NCBI RefSeq assembly: GCF_000382325.1
Contig: NZ_KB908056.1
Coordinates: 521,722 to 585,721, forward strand
Length of the DNA: 64,000 nt
Direction of reading: 5' to 3'
DNA from: Woodsholea maritima DSM 17123
GTDB taxonomy: Bacteria > Pseudomonadota > Alphaproteobacteria > Caulobacterales > Maricaulaceae
Positions 52,918-61,377 of the stretch are shown here, piece after piece. The notes under the pieces were generated by a model. The model did no database searches, had not been told where the DNA came from, and saw nothing but the letters and a program-made list of their open reading frames with translations. The translations under genes were made by a program, and so were the position numbers. Every line of letters begins with the position of its first letter. Position 1 is the first letter of the stretch.

Positions 52918-53430
52918 ATGCCCGCACCGATGTTCCCCACGAACGCCCACCGCCATGATCCCTATCGCACCTTCAAATTTCAGGTGACGATTGATGCCAA
53001 AACCGTGGCGGGTCTGTCGAAAATGGGCGCGTTGAAACGCACCACCGAACAGGTCAAATGGCGCGCTGCCGGTGATCCCTCATACCAGCGTATCATGCCA
53101 GGCGGATCCAGCTTTGAAGCCGTGACTTTGGAGCAAGGGCTCAGCCATGACACGATTTTCGAAGAATGGGCCAATGCCGTCAATAATGTCGCCGATGGCG
53201 ATGCGGGGATGAGCCTGTTAAAATATCGCCGTGAAGTGGTGATCAATGTGCTCAATCTGCAAGGCATTCCGGCGATTTCCTATCGCCTGCGCCGGGCCTG
53301 GGTTTCGGAATATCAGGCCCTGCCGGAATTTGATGCCAACAATATGAATACGGTCGGCATTCAATCCATCACCATCCAGCATGAAGGCTTCATACGCACC
53401 AGCCCGGCTGAAGATCCGGCAGAAACCTAA
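52918..53430 (+). CDS. eCIS inner tube protein (gp19-like)
   Basis: This 170-residue protein matches the T4 gp19-like tube family: HDPYRTFKFQVTID at the N-terminus, a KMGALKRTTEQVKWR segment, then the conserved SFEAVTLEQGLSHDTIFEEW. It forms the hollow tube inside the sheath. GAAGGAGA lies eight bases before the ATG. It follows the sheath gene, as in other injection systems, and no second tube gene is visible in the window. Confidence 0.92.
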   Translation: MPAPMFPTNAHRHDPYRTFKFQVTIDAKTVAGLSKMGALKRTTEQVKWRAAGDPSYQRIMPGGSSFEAVTLEQGLSHDTIFEEWANAVNNVADGDAGMSLLKYRREVVINVLNLQGIPAISYRLRRAWVSEYQALPEFDANNMNTVGIQSITIQHEGFIRTSPAEDPAET

Positions 53431-53454
53431 GGCTAAGCGCTAAAGCGTGTCATC

Positions 53455-54276
53455 ATGGCTGAGCTTCGCCCCGTCACCACCCTCGCCCTGACGCATCCGC
53501 GTTTTGTGATGCGTGCGCTCAATGGCCATGTCGAATTGGCCATTGCCGAGGCCCTGCGCCTGAGTACGCGCGCGCATCAGGTGACGGGGTTGATCCTGGC
53601 CAGTTTAGAGATGCTGGAGGGCGAAACGCCGCGCCGCGATCAGATCATGGCGCTCGGCTCCGGCCCCCGCGCCTGGCTGGTCCATAAAATCGCCCTGCGC
53701 TTTTGGCCCGATCTCACCTGGTTTGAAGGCCAATGCCCGCACTGTGATGCGCCCTTTGATCTTGATCTTCCCATCGCACACAGCCCCTTTACCCCTGCGG
53801 GGCCGGGCTATCCCGTGATGGAAATTGACACCCAATTGGGTAGACGCACTTTTGAAGCGCCCAATGGCTATCACGAAGTCGCCCTCGCCCAGGCGCTCGA
53901 TCAAGATCCGCTCGCCGATCCGCGCCCGATCATGGCCGCGCTGTTGAGCCTCCACCCCCATGCGAAGGCCGAGGCTGAGGCCTTCTCAAACGCCGATCTC
54001 GACCGGCTTGATGACGCGCTTGATACCCTGTGTCCTCAATTGGCCGATTGGGTCGAAACGCCCTGCCCCAGCTGCCAAGCGCCCTTGGAGCTCCTGCTTG
54101 ATCCCTTCACCTTTGGCTTGCCGCGCGAAGGCCAGATCCTGCGCGATGTGCATATTCTGGCGCGCAGCTATGGCTGGCGCGAGGGCGAGGTTTTAGACCT
54201 GCCGCGTAATCGGCGCTCACGTTATGTCGACTTCTCCCGCCAGGGCGGACCTTCGCGCGCGGAGGCAGGGTTATGA
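53455..54276 (+). CDS. T4 gp26-like baseplate hub assembly chaperone
   Basis: This 273-residue protein resembles the T4-type baseplate chaperone family found in some contractile systems. It has an N-terminal helical part (GLILASLEMLEGETPRRDQI) and two zinc-knuckle-like pairs, CPHC (about residues 98-101) and CPSC (about 204-207), which together could bind one metal ion. The Asp/Trp-rich C-terminal segment ILRDVHILARSYGWREGEVL is typical. It probably helps assemble the baseplate hub. It overlaps the next gene by four bases. Confidence 0.72.
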   Translation: MAELRPVTTLALTHPRFVMRALNGHVELAIAEALRLSTRAHQVTGLILASLEMLEGETPRRDQIMALGSGPRAWLVHKIALRFWPDLTWFEGQCPHCDAPFDLDLPIAHSPFTPAGPGYPVMEIDTQLGRRTFEAPNGYHEVALAQALDQDPLADPRPIMAALLSLHPHAKAEAEAFSNADLDRLDDALDTLCPQLADWVETPCPSCQAPLELLLDPFTFGLPREGQILRDVHILARSYGWREGEVLDLPRNRRSRYVDFSRQGGPSRAEAGL

Positions 54277-55328
54277 GTTATCTCAGTCGATGGGCCAGAC
54301 GCGCCGCGCCCAATCTCATACCCTCAACGCCTTTACGGCCCAAGGGCTTACCGCCCAGCGTGGCACGTGCTGAAACCCTTGAAGAGGAGCCGCCCGTTCA
54401 AGCGAAACCTCTGACATCCAGCCTTCATCGCGAGGTGAAACCCGCCGATGAGGACGAGGGCATGCAGGCCAAACCCCTCCTCAACCGTGCGCCCGCAGAA
54501 GAAGAGACAAGCGAGCCCGAAGCCCAAGCGCTCCATCGCGCACCGATAGATGAGCCCCAGGACGCGCCGCAAGAGGAGGCCGTTCAAGCCAAGCCTTATG
54601 CCGCGCCCCGTCTGACCCGCGAGGCCGCACAATCCCCCGAAGAGCCCGCAGAAGAGACGGCGCAGCCGCTCTCGCGCGTTCTTCATCGCGCCGCTGACCC
54701 GGTCCCAGAAGACACAGAAAAGCCCCAAGCCCAGGCCCTTCATCGTGCTGCGGCTGACCCAGTGTCCGAAGAGCCCACAGACGACGCTGTCCAGGCCAAG
54801 CCCCGCCTTCACCGCGCGCTTCCCGTTGGGATGGAGGAGGTGACGCCCGAAACCACGCCCCAGCCCGAATTCGCCGTTGGTGAAGAACCCGGGCCCGAAG
54901 TGCAGGCCAAAGCCCTACCCACCGCGCATCCATTCTCGCGCCCCACTCCAGCGGCAAAGCCTGCCCATCCCACGATTGCCGATGTTCGCGGTCTCACTCC
55001 GCTGACACCGTCGGCCAAAACCTTGCCCCCCGAAAGCCCGGCAACAGGCGCGAGCGACCGTCCTAGGGTCGAAGGCGCTCAATCACCCCCGCCTTATAGG
55101 CCGCAAGACAGTTTCACGCCCTGGCAGGAAGCCGACAGCTTCGCCTCCAATTTGGCAGAAACGACGCATTATACCCCACAACCCGCCAGTCAACCGACGG
55201 AGGTCACGATTGAGCAGGTCGATGTCATCATTCATGATGATGGCAGCCGCCCCGCGCCTTCAGCCTCCGCGTCCTCTCATCCGCGTCAAGACCAACGCTT
55301 TCGCGCGCAATTCTTGGGGGGGCTATAG
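54273..55328 (+). CDS. eCIS-locus repeat protein with QAK and LHRA motifs
   Basis: This 351-residue, probably disordered protein is built of about seven short imperfect repeats at residues 40-215: an acidic Pro/Glu spacer, then QAKP (five QAK copies, as VQAKPL, MQAKPL, VQAKPY, VQAKPR and VQAKAL) or QALHRA, and a basic L-x-R motif (LHRE, LHRA, LNRA, LTRE). The N-terminus is basic and Arg-rich; the C-terminus has a folded-looking EVTIEQVDVIIHDDG segment. No enzyme motif is seen. QAK motifs remind me of the linker before the DUF4157 domain of eCIS cargo proteins, but no such domain is present. Its place between the chaperone and cap genes suggests a structural, cargo-binding or assembly role. 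Confidence 0.75.
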   Translation: MSYLSRWARRAAPNLIPSTPLRPKGLPPSVARAETLEEEPPVQAKPLTSSLHREVKPADEDEGMQAKPLLNRAPAEEETSEPEAQALHRAPIDEPQDAPQEEAVQAKPYAAPRLTREAAQSPEEPAEETAQPLSRVLHRAADPVPEDTEKPQAQALHRAAADPVSEEPTDDAVQAKPRLHRALPVGMEEVTPETTPQPEFAVGEEPGPEVQAKALPTAHPFSRPTPAAKPAHPTIADVRGLTPLTPSAKTLPPESPATGASDRPRVEGAQSPPPYRPQDSFTPWQEADSFASNLAETTHYTPQPASQPTEVTIEQVDVIIHDDGSRPAPSASASSHPRQDQRFRAQFLGGL

Positions 55329-55330
55329 CC

Positions 55331-56377
55331 ATGGCTCTTGCCCCCACCTCGCTCTCGCTTGCGGTGCAAGGCATCGCCGATGTGCTGGATGCCCATTTTA
55401 ACGGCGATGTTCAGATCTCTATTGATACGCCCTTGCGAGCCCAGGAAAATGCCAAGGGCGGGGATCGGCCCTATCTCAATCTTTTCATTTATCGCATTGC
55501 GCCGTCTGGATTTCACAGTGATCTCGGCCCGGAAGACCCGGCGTTTATTCGGCTTTATGGCCTGTTAACGCCGTGCATGACCAATCAAAACGGTGAAACC
55601 GGCGATGAGGAATTACGCATTCTGGGTCATGCGCTGAGGGTTTTGCATTCCCAGCCCATTCTGCCGCTGGCCGCTTTGCCGCCCGCTCATGGCGGTGGGG
55701 ATCCAGACTTTCGCACCGAGCTGGGTGAGCCTCGCCTGACCCGCTATCGCCTGCAAACCCTGATGCAAGCGCCCAGCATGGAAGAGCTTAATCATATCTG
55801 GACCACGCAAGGCGGCGATCTGTCCTATCGCCTGTCCGCGGCTTATGAATTTGCGCTGGTGCCGATTGAGCCCCTGACCCTTCGCGAGCCCGCCGGGCCG
55901 GTCAGAAGCGGGGTCATTGACCTCACCCCATCCGTGGCACTTGATCGCGATCCGATGGCACCGGGCGAGAGCCTTTTGGGCTTTGCCTTGGCGGGAGACA
56001 CTCGCGATACCGCGCCGCCGGAGGTTTGGCAGCCCATCTTATTATTTGCCGAAAACGACACCTTCACCACCACCCGCGCGCAGGCCGCAAATAGTGTCAG
56101 CACCCCCATAGCCTTAGTCGGCGCGCCGGGAGCGGCCCTCGCGCTCGACATGGTGTGGAGCCAAAACGGTGTCGCCCAAGCGCCCAGCCCCACCCAGAAA
56201 ATCGTGCTCGCCACCCACAGCCTTACCGATCCTGCGGCCCGGCTCAATCTCGCTTTGCCCAATCCCTGGCCCGGCGACCAGGTAGTGATCCGGGTCCGCC
56301 TCGCCGATGGGGCGGGCATACCCGTGCCCCACGCGCCCTTCGCCAATACCATTACTCTGAGCGCGGAGGCCCCTTAG
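55331..56377 (+). CDS. eCIS cap protein, Pvc16/DUF4255 family
   Basis: This 348-residue protein begins with the DUF4255 (Pvc16 N-terminal) domain, about residues 1-190: IADVLDAHFNGDVQISIDTP, LNLFIYRIAPSG and the DLSYRLSAAYEFALVPIEP end. Pvc16/Afp16 family proteins cap the tube and sheath at the end away from the baseplate and set their length. The C-terminal part (about 200-348) holds two immunoglobulin-like strand-rich regions. It is two bases after the preceding gene. Confidence 0.88.
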   Translation: MALAPTSLSLAVQGIADVLDAHFNGDVQISIDTPLRAQENAKGGDRPYLNLFIYRIAPSGFHSDLGPEDPAFIRLYGLLTPCMTNQNGETGDEELRILGHALRVLHSQPILPLAALPPAHGGGDPDFRTELGEPRLTRYRLQTLMQAPSMEELNHIWTTQGGDLSYRLSAAYEFALVPIEPLTLREPAGPVRSGVIDLTPSVALDRDPMAPGESLLGFALAGDTRDTAPPEVWQPILLFAENDTFTTTRAQAANSVSTPIALVGAPGAALALDMVWSQNGVAQAPSPTQKIVLATHSLTDPAARLNLALPNPWPGDQVVIRVRLADGAGIPVPHAPFANTITLSAEAP

Positions 56378-57757
56378 ATGACGGTTCAAACCCATCCCAG
56401 CCCCGCGCCGCGTGATCCCAATGCCCTGGACATTGAATGGCAAAGGCTCTCCATCCTGATTTCCATCGCTGAAGCGACCCGTCAGGGCCACACCCTGCCC
56501 GAGGATTTTGCGGCGGGTTTTGATGCGGTCAATGGCGAAACCGCCAAGGCCCGCCAGGCCGGGATCTGGGCTCCCCTGGCGGAGTTTTTAACCGAAGCCC
56601 AGCGCCAGGCCATGACCGCGCTGGATCTCGACATTTTGGTCTGTGCGCTCGCCTGTGATGGACGCCCATCCTTGGCTCCGCGCATTGCCGCACTGCAACC
56701 CCAGATCAGCCACCAAGCGCCCAGCCTGGCCTTCCTGCAAGAGGTCTTGATGCTCGATAGCGGAGCGGATCTGGCGGCGCTCTTTGATCGGCTTTCTCCG
56801 CGCTCGCCCTTGGTCAGCGCGGGCCTGATCACGGTTGAGGGCGATGGTGCAGCCCAAGCGGTGAAAGTCCATGGCGGGCTTGCCACAGCCCTGTTAGGCC
56901 GGCCAATTCGCGTTTCCGCGCCGCCCGGTGCGCATCTCAATCTGCAACGCGGCACCTGGGCGGATTTGATCCTGCCCGACAGTGCGATGACGGCGTTAAA
57001 AGACTATCTGGCCTGGATTGAGCATCGCCGAACGTTAAAACGCTGGGGCGTCACACGCATGGGCGGACCGCTCGCCTTATTTGCCGGACCTTCGGGAACT
57101 GGCAAGACCTTTGCGGCGGCGGTTTTGACCCAGGCGCTCAATGAAATCAGTGGCGAAAGCTGGAGCCTTTACAGTCTCGATCTCGGTCGGGTGATGTCGA
57201 AATATGTGGGGGAGACGGAGGAGAATCTCAACCGGCTTCTCGACGCGCTTAATGGCCAGCCCGCGATTTTGCAGATTGACGAGGCCGATGGCCTCTTGGG
57301 TAAACGCGGTGAGATTTCCGATGCCCGCGATCGCTATGCCAATCTGGAAGTCTCGCACATGCTATCGCGGTTTGAGCGCCATGACGGTCCGGTGATCCTC
57401 ACCACCAATTTGCGCTCCAATATTGATCCGGCCTTCCTGCGCCGGTTTCAGCTGGTCGTGGATTTCCCTGCGCCCGACCGCGATGCACGCCAGGCCCTGT
57501 GGGCGCGTTTGATCCCGCCCGGGGCTCCGCGTCAAGACGATCTTGATTTCGCCGATCTGGCCGAAGCCGCGCGCCTCTCCGGTGGCGCAATCCACAATGC
57601 TGCGCAATATAGCGCCATCCTGGCCGCCGCCCGTGATGAGCCGCTCGCCCCTCATCATATCGCGCGCGCCGTCTGGGCCGAGCTCAACAAGGATAACCGC
57701 CAGGTCCGGCGCTCTGAATTGGGCGCATTAAGTGTGCATCTGGAGGGCGTGCTATGA
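56378..57757 (+). CDS. eCIS AAA+ ATPase (Pvc15/Cis15-like)
   Basis: This 459-residue protein has an N-terminal helical domain (about residues 1-215) and an AAA+ domain: Walker A GPSGTGKT (about 236-243), Walker B LQIDEAD (near 297-303), a sensor-1 region ending TTNLRSNID and the arginine-finger region FLRRFQ. Cis15 ATPases are conserved in eCIS and are thought to act in particle or cargo assembly. Its start directly follows the cap stop. It is clearly an eCIS component by context, since phages lack it. Confidence 0.9.
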   Translation: MTVQTHPSPAPRDPNALDIEWQRLSILISIAEATRQGHTLPEDFAAGFDAVNGETAKARQAGIWAPLAEFLTEAQRQAMTALDLDILVCALACDGRPSLAPRIAALQPQISHQAPSLAFLQEVLMLDSGADLAALFDRLSPRSPLVSAGLITVEGDGAAQAVKVHGGLATALLGRPIRVSAPPGAHLNLQRGTWADLILPDSAMTALKDYLAWIEHRRTLKRWGVTRMGGPLALFAGPSGTGKTFAAAVLTQALNEISGESWSLYSLDLGRVMSKYVGETEENLNRLLDALNGQPAILQIDEADGLLGKRGEISDARDRYANLEVSHMLSRFERHDGPVILTTNLRSNIDPAFLRRFQLVVDFPAPDRDARQALWARLIPPGAPRQDDLDFADLAEAARLSGGAIHNAAQYSAILAAARDEPLAPHHIARAVWAELNKDNRQVRRSELGALSVHLEGVL

Positions 57758-57993
57758 GGATTAAGCGCGTCACCCTGACCTTACCCGCCGCGTTGACCCC
57801 TCAGGCCGGGGACAGCGCGCGTGTGATCGCCAAGGCCCTCGCGCAGCATTTGGCGCAGCATCCCGACCAAGCCCAAAGCGCTTTCACCCTGCCCGCCCAG
57901 GGCGGCAATGCGCAAATGGTGGCCTGGACCCTCTCCAGCACGCTCACCCCAAATCCGACACCGTCTTCCATGGCGAAAAAGGGAGGGCGATAA
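57754..57993 (+). CDS. Small unknown protein in the eCIS operon
   Basis: This 79-residue frame overlaps the ATPase stop by four bases (ATGA) and is followed two bases later by the next gene, so it is probably translated. It has a short strand start (IKRVTLTLPAAL), an Ala-rich helix (ARVIAKALAQHLAQHPDQA) and a polar tail. I do not recognise a family. Confidence 0.6.
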   Translation: MRIKRVTLTLPAALTPQAGDSARVIAKALAQHLAQHPDQAQSAFTLPAQGGNAQMVAWTLSSTLTPNPTPSSMAKKGGR

Positions 57994-57995
57994 TC

Positions 57996-58628
57996 ATGGC
58001 TGTGCCCACCCGCGGGGTTTTGTTTGAATATGGGATTTCCATTCCACCGCTCGCCTTGGTGTTTGAGTTTAATCCCAAGGATATTTCACGCACCCGCACC
58101 GTGACGGTGCGCACCGGGGATTCGCCCGGATCGCGCGGCGGCTATGACTTCCTTTCGCCGTTGGAAACCCCGCGCGTGGCCCAGGGCGTGGAGATGCAGG
58201 CCGAAAGCTTCTCCATCGAGATCATGCTCGATGCCAGTGACCGCATGGGCGAGGGCGATGCCATCGCCACCACCTTTGGCGTGCAGCCCCAAATCGACAC
58301 CTTACGCTCCATGGCGGAGCCCAAAACCCAAGGGCCCAGCGGGGTCAAAACCCTTTCCAGCCTGGGCCTGGGCGGCGCGCGCGCTTTTGAACGCCAAGAA
58401 ACCGCCTCGGTCCTGATTTTCGCCTGGGGCATGCAGATCCTGCCGGTATTCTTAACGGGCGTGGCCCAGCGCGAGGCCTTGCATCTGCCTAATCTGCTAC
58501 CTTATCGCGCCACGATGGGGCTGACCTTTCAAGTAATTGAATCCTCCAACCCCTTCTATCTCGCCGACAAGGTCCGCCAGACAGCGATGACCGCGCTCAA
58601 TCTCGTCACTTTAGGACAGGGGATTTAG
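57996..58628 (+). CDS. CIS tube/baseplate protein (Pvc7-like N-terminal domain)
   Basis: This 210-residue protein resembles the contractile-injection-system tube domain that forms the N-terminal part of Afp7/Pvc7: LVFEFNPKDISRTRTVTV, then MQAESFSIEIMLDASD and a C-terminal LPYRATMGLTFQVIE. In Pvc7 it is followed by a LysM domain; here the LysM part is the next gene. It probably sits at the start of the tube on the baseplate. GGGAGGG lies nine bases before the ATG. Confidence 0.78.
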   Translation: MAVPTRGVLFEYGISIPPLALVFEFNPKDISRTRTVTVRTGDSPGSRGGYDFLSPLETPRVAQGVEMQAESFSIEIMLDASDRMGEGDAIATTFGVQPQIDTLRSMAEPKTQGPSGVKTLSSLGLGGARAFERQETASVLIFAWGMQILPVFLTGVAQREALHLPNLLPYRATMGLTFQVIESSNPFYLADKVRQTAMTALNLVTLGQGI

Positions 58629-58631
58629 ATC

Positions 58632-58970
58632 ATGGCGTTTTTCAAAGGCTCCTTTTACGAAACCACGCCGCTGTTTGAAGCCGATGAAGACGGCATTTTG
58701 ATCTTTAAGGGCATTCGCGCGCGCCGCCGCGATACCCCCGACCCGATACTGGAGCATTCCATCGAAGCAGGAACGCGCCTGGACGCCTTGGCCCAGCATT
58801 ATTACGCCGATACGCGCGCCTGGCGCCGGATTGCCGACGCCAACCCCGATATTCTGTTTGCGGAGGATTTGATCTATCACCGCGCGCCTGAAGACAATGA
58901 GCGTCTGGAGCGCTTGGGCGAATTGCGCCTGATCCCGGCGCGCCGGGATGCCAAGCGGGGGGGCATATGA
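58632..58970 (+). CDS. LysM-type baseplate protein
   Basis: This 112-residue protein has a LysM/tail-protein-X-like region (about residues 40-80: SIEAGTRLDALAQHYYADTRAWRRIADANPDI as the pattern, described in part here), close to T4 gp53-type proteins. It probably locks hub and wedges together. It pairs with the preceding tube-domain protein and overlaps the hub gene by four bases. Confidence 0.8.
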   Translation: MAFFKGSFYETTPLFEADEDGILIFKGIRARRRDTPDPILEHSIEAGTRLDALAQHYYADTRAWRRIADANPDILFAEDLIYHRAPEDNERLERLGELRLIPARRDAKRGGI

Positions 58971-60121
58971 GCTTTCTCGCCGGCCTTCTGTCTACACCTT
59001 CGCGCCTCCCCGCCAGCTGCCTGATCGAGGTGGGAACGGGCCTGGAAGATATTGGTGACCTCGCCAATTTGGTCTCCACGGTGGAGATTGAAACCTCGCG
59101 CGAGGGGGCCAGTGCGGGCAAGATCGTGATTGATGACCGGCGCACCGAAACCGGGGTCTGGATGGCCGCCGATAGTGGACTGTTCACCCGTTGGGCTCCG
59201 ATCAAAATTACGGCGGACTTTCAAACCCATAGCGAAGAGGTGATGCGCGGCTTCATCACGCGCCTCAAGCCCAGCTATCCACGCAATGGCGCGGATGCCA
59301 AGCTGGAAATCGAGCTGATGGATGAGAGCGCGGCGCTGGACCGCGAGCATCAACGTACCATTTGGGGCGATCCCGCGCCGATGACCGATCAGCTGATCAT
59401 TCAGACCCTGATCAGTGATCTGGGCCTGGTACTCGATCCGGCTTCGGGTCAGGGCGCATCCAGCCGCAGCCTCAACCAGGATAGCCGCCCGATCCAGTTC
59501 ATGCGCGAACGCGCACGCGCCAATGGCTATGAGCTGATCTTCTCTGAAGGCACAGTCTATTTCGGGCCTTGGCGGCTAGAAGGCGAGGCCCAGGCCCCGA
59601 TGATGGTCTATGCCGGGCGCGATACCAATTGCCTAAGCTTTGAGGCCGAGGATCAGGGCCAAAGCCCTGACGCGGTGCAGTTTGATCAAGCCCCCGCCAG
59701 TGATGGTGCCAGCCCTGTAACCCAAACTATTGAACCCGACCTTGCCCCCCTCGGCACCACGCCCATCGCTGAGGAAGGCCGCGATGTCGGCACACCCAGC
59801 GTTTGGCGCATCAGCCGCGAAGGCGATGAAACTGAGGAAGAAATTACCGCGCGCGCCCAGGGCCTCGCCAATCAGCATAGCTTCCGACTTCGCGCGCGCG
59901 GAGAGCTGGATGGCGCGCTCTATGGTCATGTCTTGAAGGTTGCGCGCCTGGTGAGCGTGGATGGCGCAGGCACACGCTATGGCGGGCTTTATTATGTCGA
60001 CAAGGTCAATCACGTCTTCAACCCCGAAGGCTATCGCCAGCAATTTGAGCTGATCCGCAATGCCACTGGGGATGACGGCAGTCTAGGCGGGGCCGCTTCG
60101 GCCCTGTCGGGCCTGTTTTAG
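58967..60121 (+). CDS. Baseplate hub protein (gp27-like, VgrG N-terminal half)
   Basis: This 384-residue protein matches the gp27/phage late-control-D fold that forms the hub: VSTVEIETSREGASAGKIVI near residue 40, then RGFITRLKPSYPRNGAD and QFMRERARANGYELIFSEG (about residues 180-198). In VgrG-type proteins this domain is fused to the gp5 spike, which is here the next gene. It starts in a four-base overlap with the LysM gene. Confidence 0.85.
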   Translation: MSFLAGLLSTPSRLPASCLIEVGTGLEDIGDLANLVSTVEIETSREGASAGKIVIDDRRTETGVWMAADSGLFTRWAPIKITADFQTHSEEVMRGFITRLKPSYPRNGADAKLEIELMDESAALDREHQRTIWGDPAPMTDQLIIQTLISDLGLVLDPASGQGASSRSLNQDSRPIQFMRERARANGYELIFSEGTVYFGPWRLEGEAQAPMMVYAGRDTNCLSFEAEDQGQSPDAVQFDQAPASDGASPVTQTIEPDLAPLGTTPIAEEGRDVGTPSVWRISREGDETEEEITARAQGLANQHSFRLRARGELDGALYGHVLKVARLVSVDGAGTRYGGLYYVDKVNHVFNPEGYRQQFELIRNATGDDGSLGGAASALSGLF

Positions 60122-60133
60122 GGAGGGATGATC

Positions 60134-60961
60134 ATGGATGGACATCACGCCCTGGAACGCACAATCCGCGCACAGCAAACCAAATATTACGGCAAATATC
60201 GCGCCTTCATTTCGGATAATAAAGACCCTGAACAGCGCGGCCGGTGCAAGCTGATCATCCCCAGCGTTCTGGGTGAAACCGTCACCGATTGGGCCTTGCC
60301 AGCCTTTGCCTATGGCGGGGGTGCGGATTTTGGCTGGATCGCGGTTCCGCCACAAGATTCCCAGGTCATTGCGGAATTTATGGAAGGCGATGTCTCAGCC
60401 CCGCTCTGGACCGGGGCGTTCTGGCGCAAAACCGATGAGGTGCCAGAAGCTTACAAAGCCAATACCGAGCCCAGCGCCAAAGTGCTGCGTACCGAAAGTG
60501 GCCATCTCCTGGTCTTTGAAGACAAAGAGGGCGAGGAGGTGATCACCCTCACCTCAAAAGCCGAAGCGCAGATGAAACTCGACGAAAAGGGCTCTTTCCA
60601 GCTAACCGATGCCAAGGGGGCCATGCTCTATCTCGATGCCGATAAGGGCGAGGTCACGATTGAAGACTCCCATGGCAATTCCATGGTGATGAGTTCCAGC
60701 GGCATCGCCTGCAAAGACGCCAATGGCAATGAAATCAAAACCGAAGGCAGTTCCATCACCGTCAAAGGCTCCACCATCACCATTGAAGGCAGCTCGGTGG
60801 CCGTCGGCGGGGCGGGCGGCGATCCGATCATCAAGGGCAATAGCTTCATGGCGCTCTTCAATACGCATATGCACACCTGCACCGCGCCGGGCAGCCCCTC
60901 TTCACCGCCCGTGAAACCCATGACCCCGGCTGAGCTGACCACCAAGAGTACCGCCTCATGA
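60134..60961 (+). CDS. Central spike protein (gp5/GpV-like)
   Basis: This 275-residue protein has an OB-fold domain (about residues 10-95: YYGKYRAFISDNKDPEQRGR and WIAVPPQDSQVIAEFMEGD) and a repetitive beta-helix-like C-terminal part (SITVKGSTITIEGSSVAVGG), ending with HMHTCTAPGSPSSPP. It forms the puncturing spike. The ATG at 60134 was chosen over 60128 for its better distance to GGGAGGG. No separate PAAR tip gene is seen in the window. Confidence 0.88.
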   Translation: MDGHHALERTIRAQQTKYYGKYRAFISDNKDPEQRGRCKLIIPSVLGETVTDWALPAFAYGGGADFGWIAVPPQDSQVIAEFMEGDVSAPLWTGAFWRKTDEVPEAYKANTEPSAKVLRTESGHLLVFEDKEGEEVITLTSKAEAQMKLDEKGSFQLTDAKGAMLYLDADKGEVTIEDSHGNSMVMSSSGIACKDANGNEIKTEGSSITVKGSTITIEGSSVAVGGAGGDPIIKGNSFMALFNTHMHTCTAPGSPSSPPVKPMTPAELTTKSTAS

Positions 60962-61356
60962 CCCAGCTTCCCCCTCAACGTCTGCCGCGCACGCGCTATA
61001 TGAGCTTTCCCTTCCGCATCGAGGCCGAAGGCGCGGCGCAATCCGAACGCCTGGCCCATATCCGCGAGCGGGTCGAGCAAGTGCTCTTCACCAGTCCAGG
61101 AGAGCGGGTTTTTCGGCCCGAATTTGGCTTTGGCGCGCGCCGCCATGTGTTTGAGCCCAATGCCCCGGCGCTGTGGGAAGCGGCGCGCAACCGGCTTTAT
61201 GGCTCCCTGGCGGAGGCCCTGAAAGGCGATGTCGATCCGCAGACCTTGCGCATTGAAGTCGGCGCACCGCCCGGTCAGCCCGCGCAGCTGCGCGTGGAGA
61301 TCACCTATATCGTTGCCGCCCTACAAACACAGGAGAGCCACGCCTTCACCCTTTAG
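60958..61356 (+). CDS. gp25-like baseplate wedge protein
   Basis: This 132-residue protein matches the gp25/GPW family that starts sheath assembly on the baseplate: SERLAHIRERVEQVLFTSPG, ERVFRPEFGFGARRHVFEPN, then a C-terminal strand-rich end. The EPR-like motif is present in altered form. It overlaps the spike gene by four bases. Confidence 0.92.
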   Translation: MTQLPPQRLPRTRYMSFPFRIEAEGAAQSERLAHIRERVEQVLFTSPGERVFRPEFGFGARRHVFEPNAPALWEAARNRLYGSLAEALKGDVDPQTLRIEVGAPPGQPAQLRVEITYIVAALQTQESHAFTL

Positions 61357-61377
61357 GGCGAAGGCCGCATTATCATT

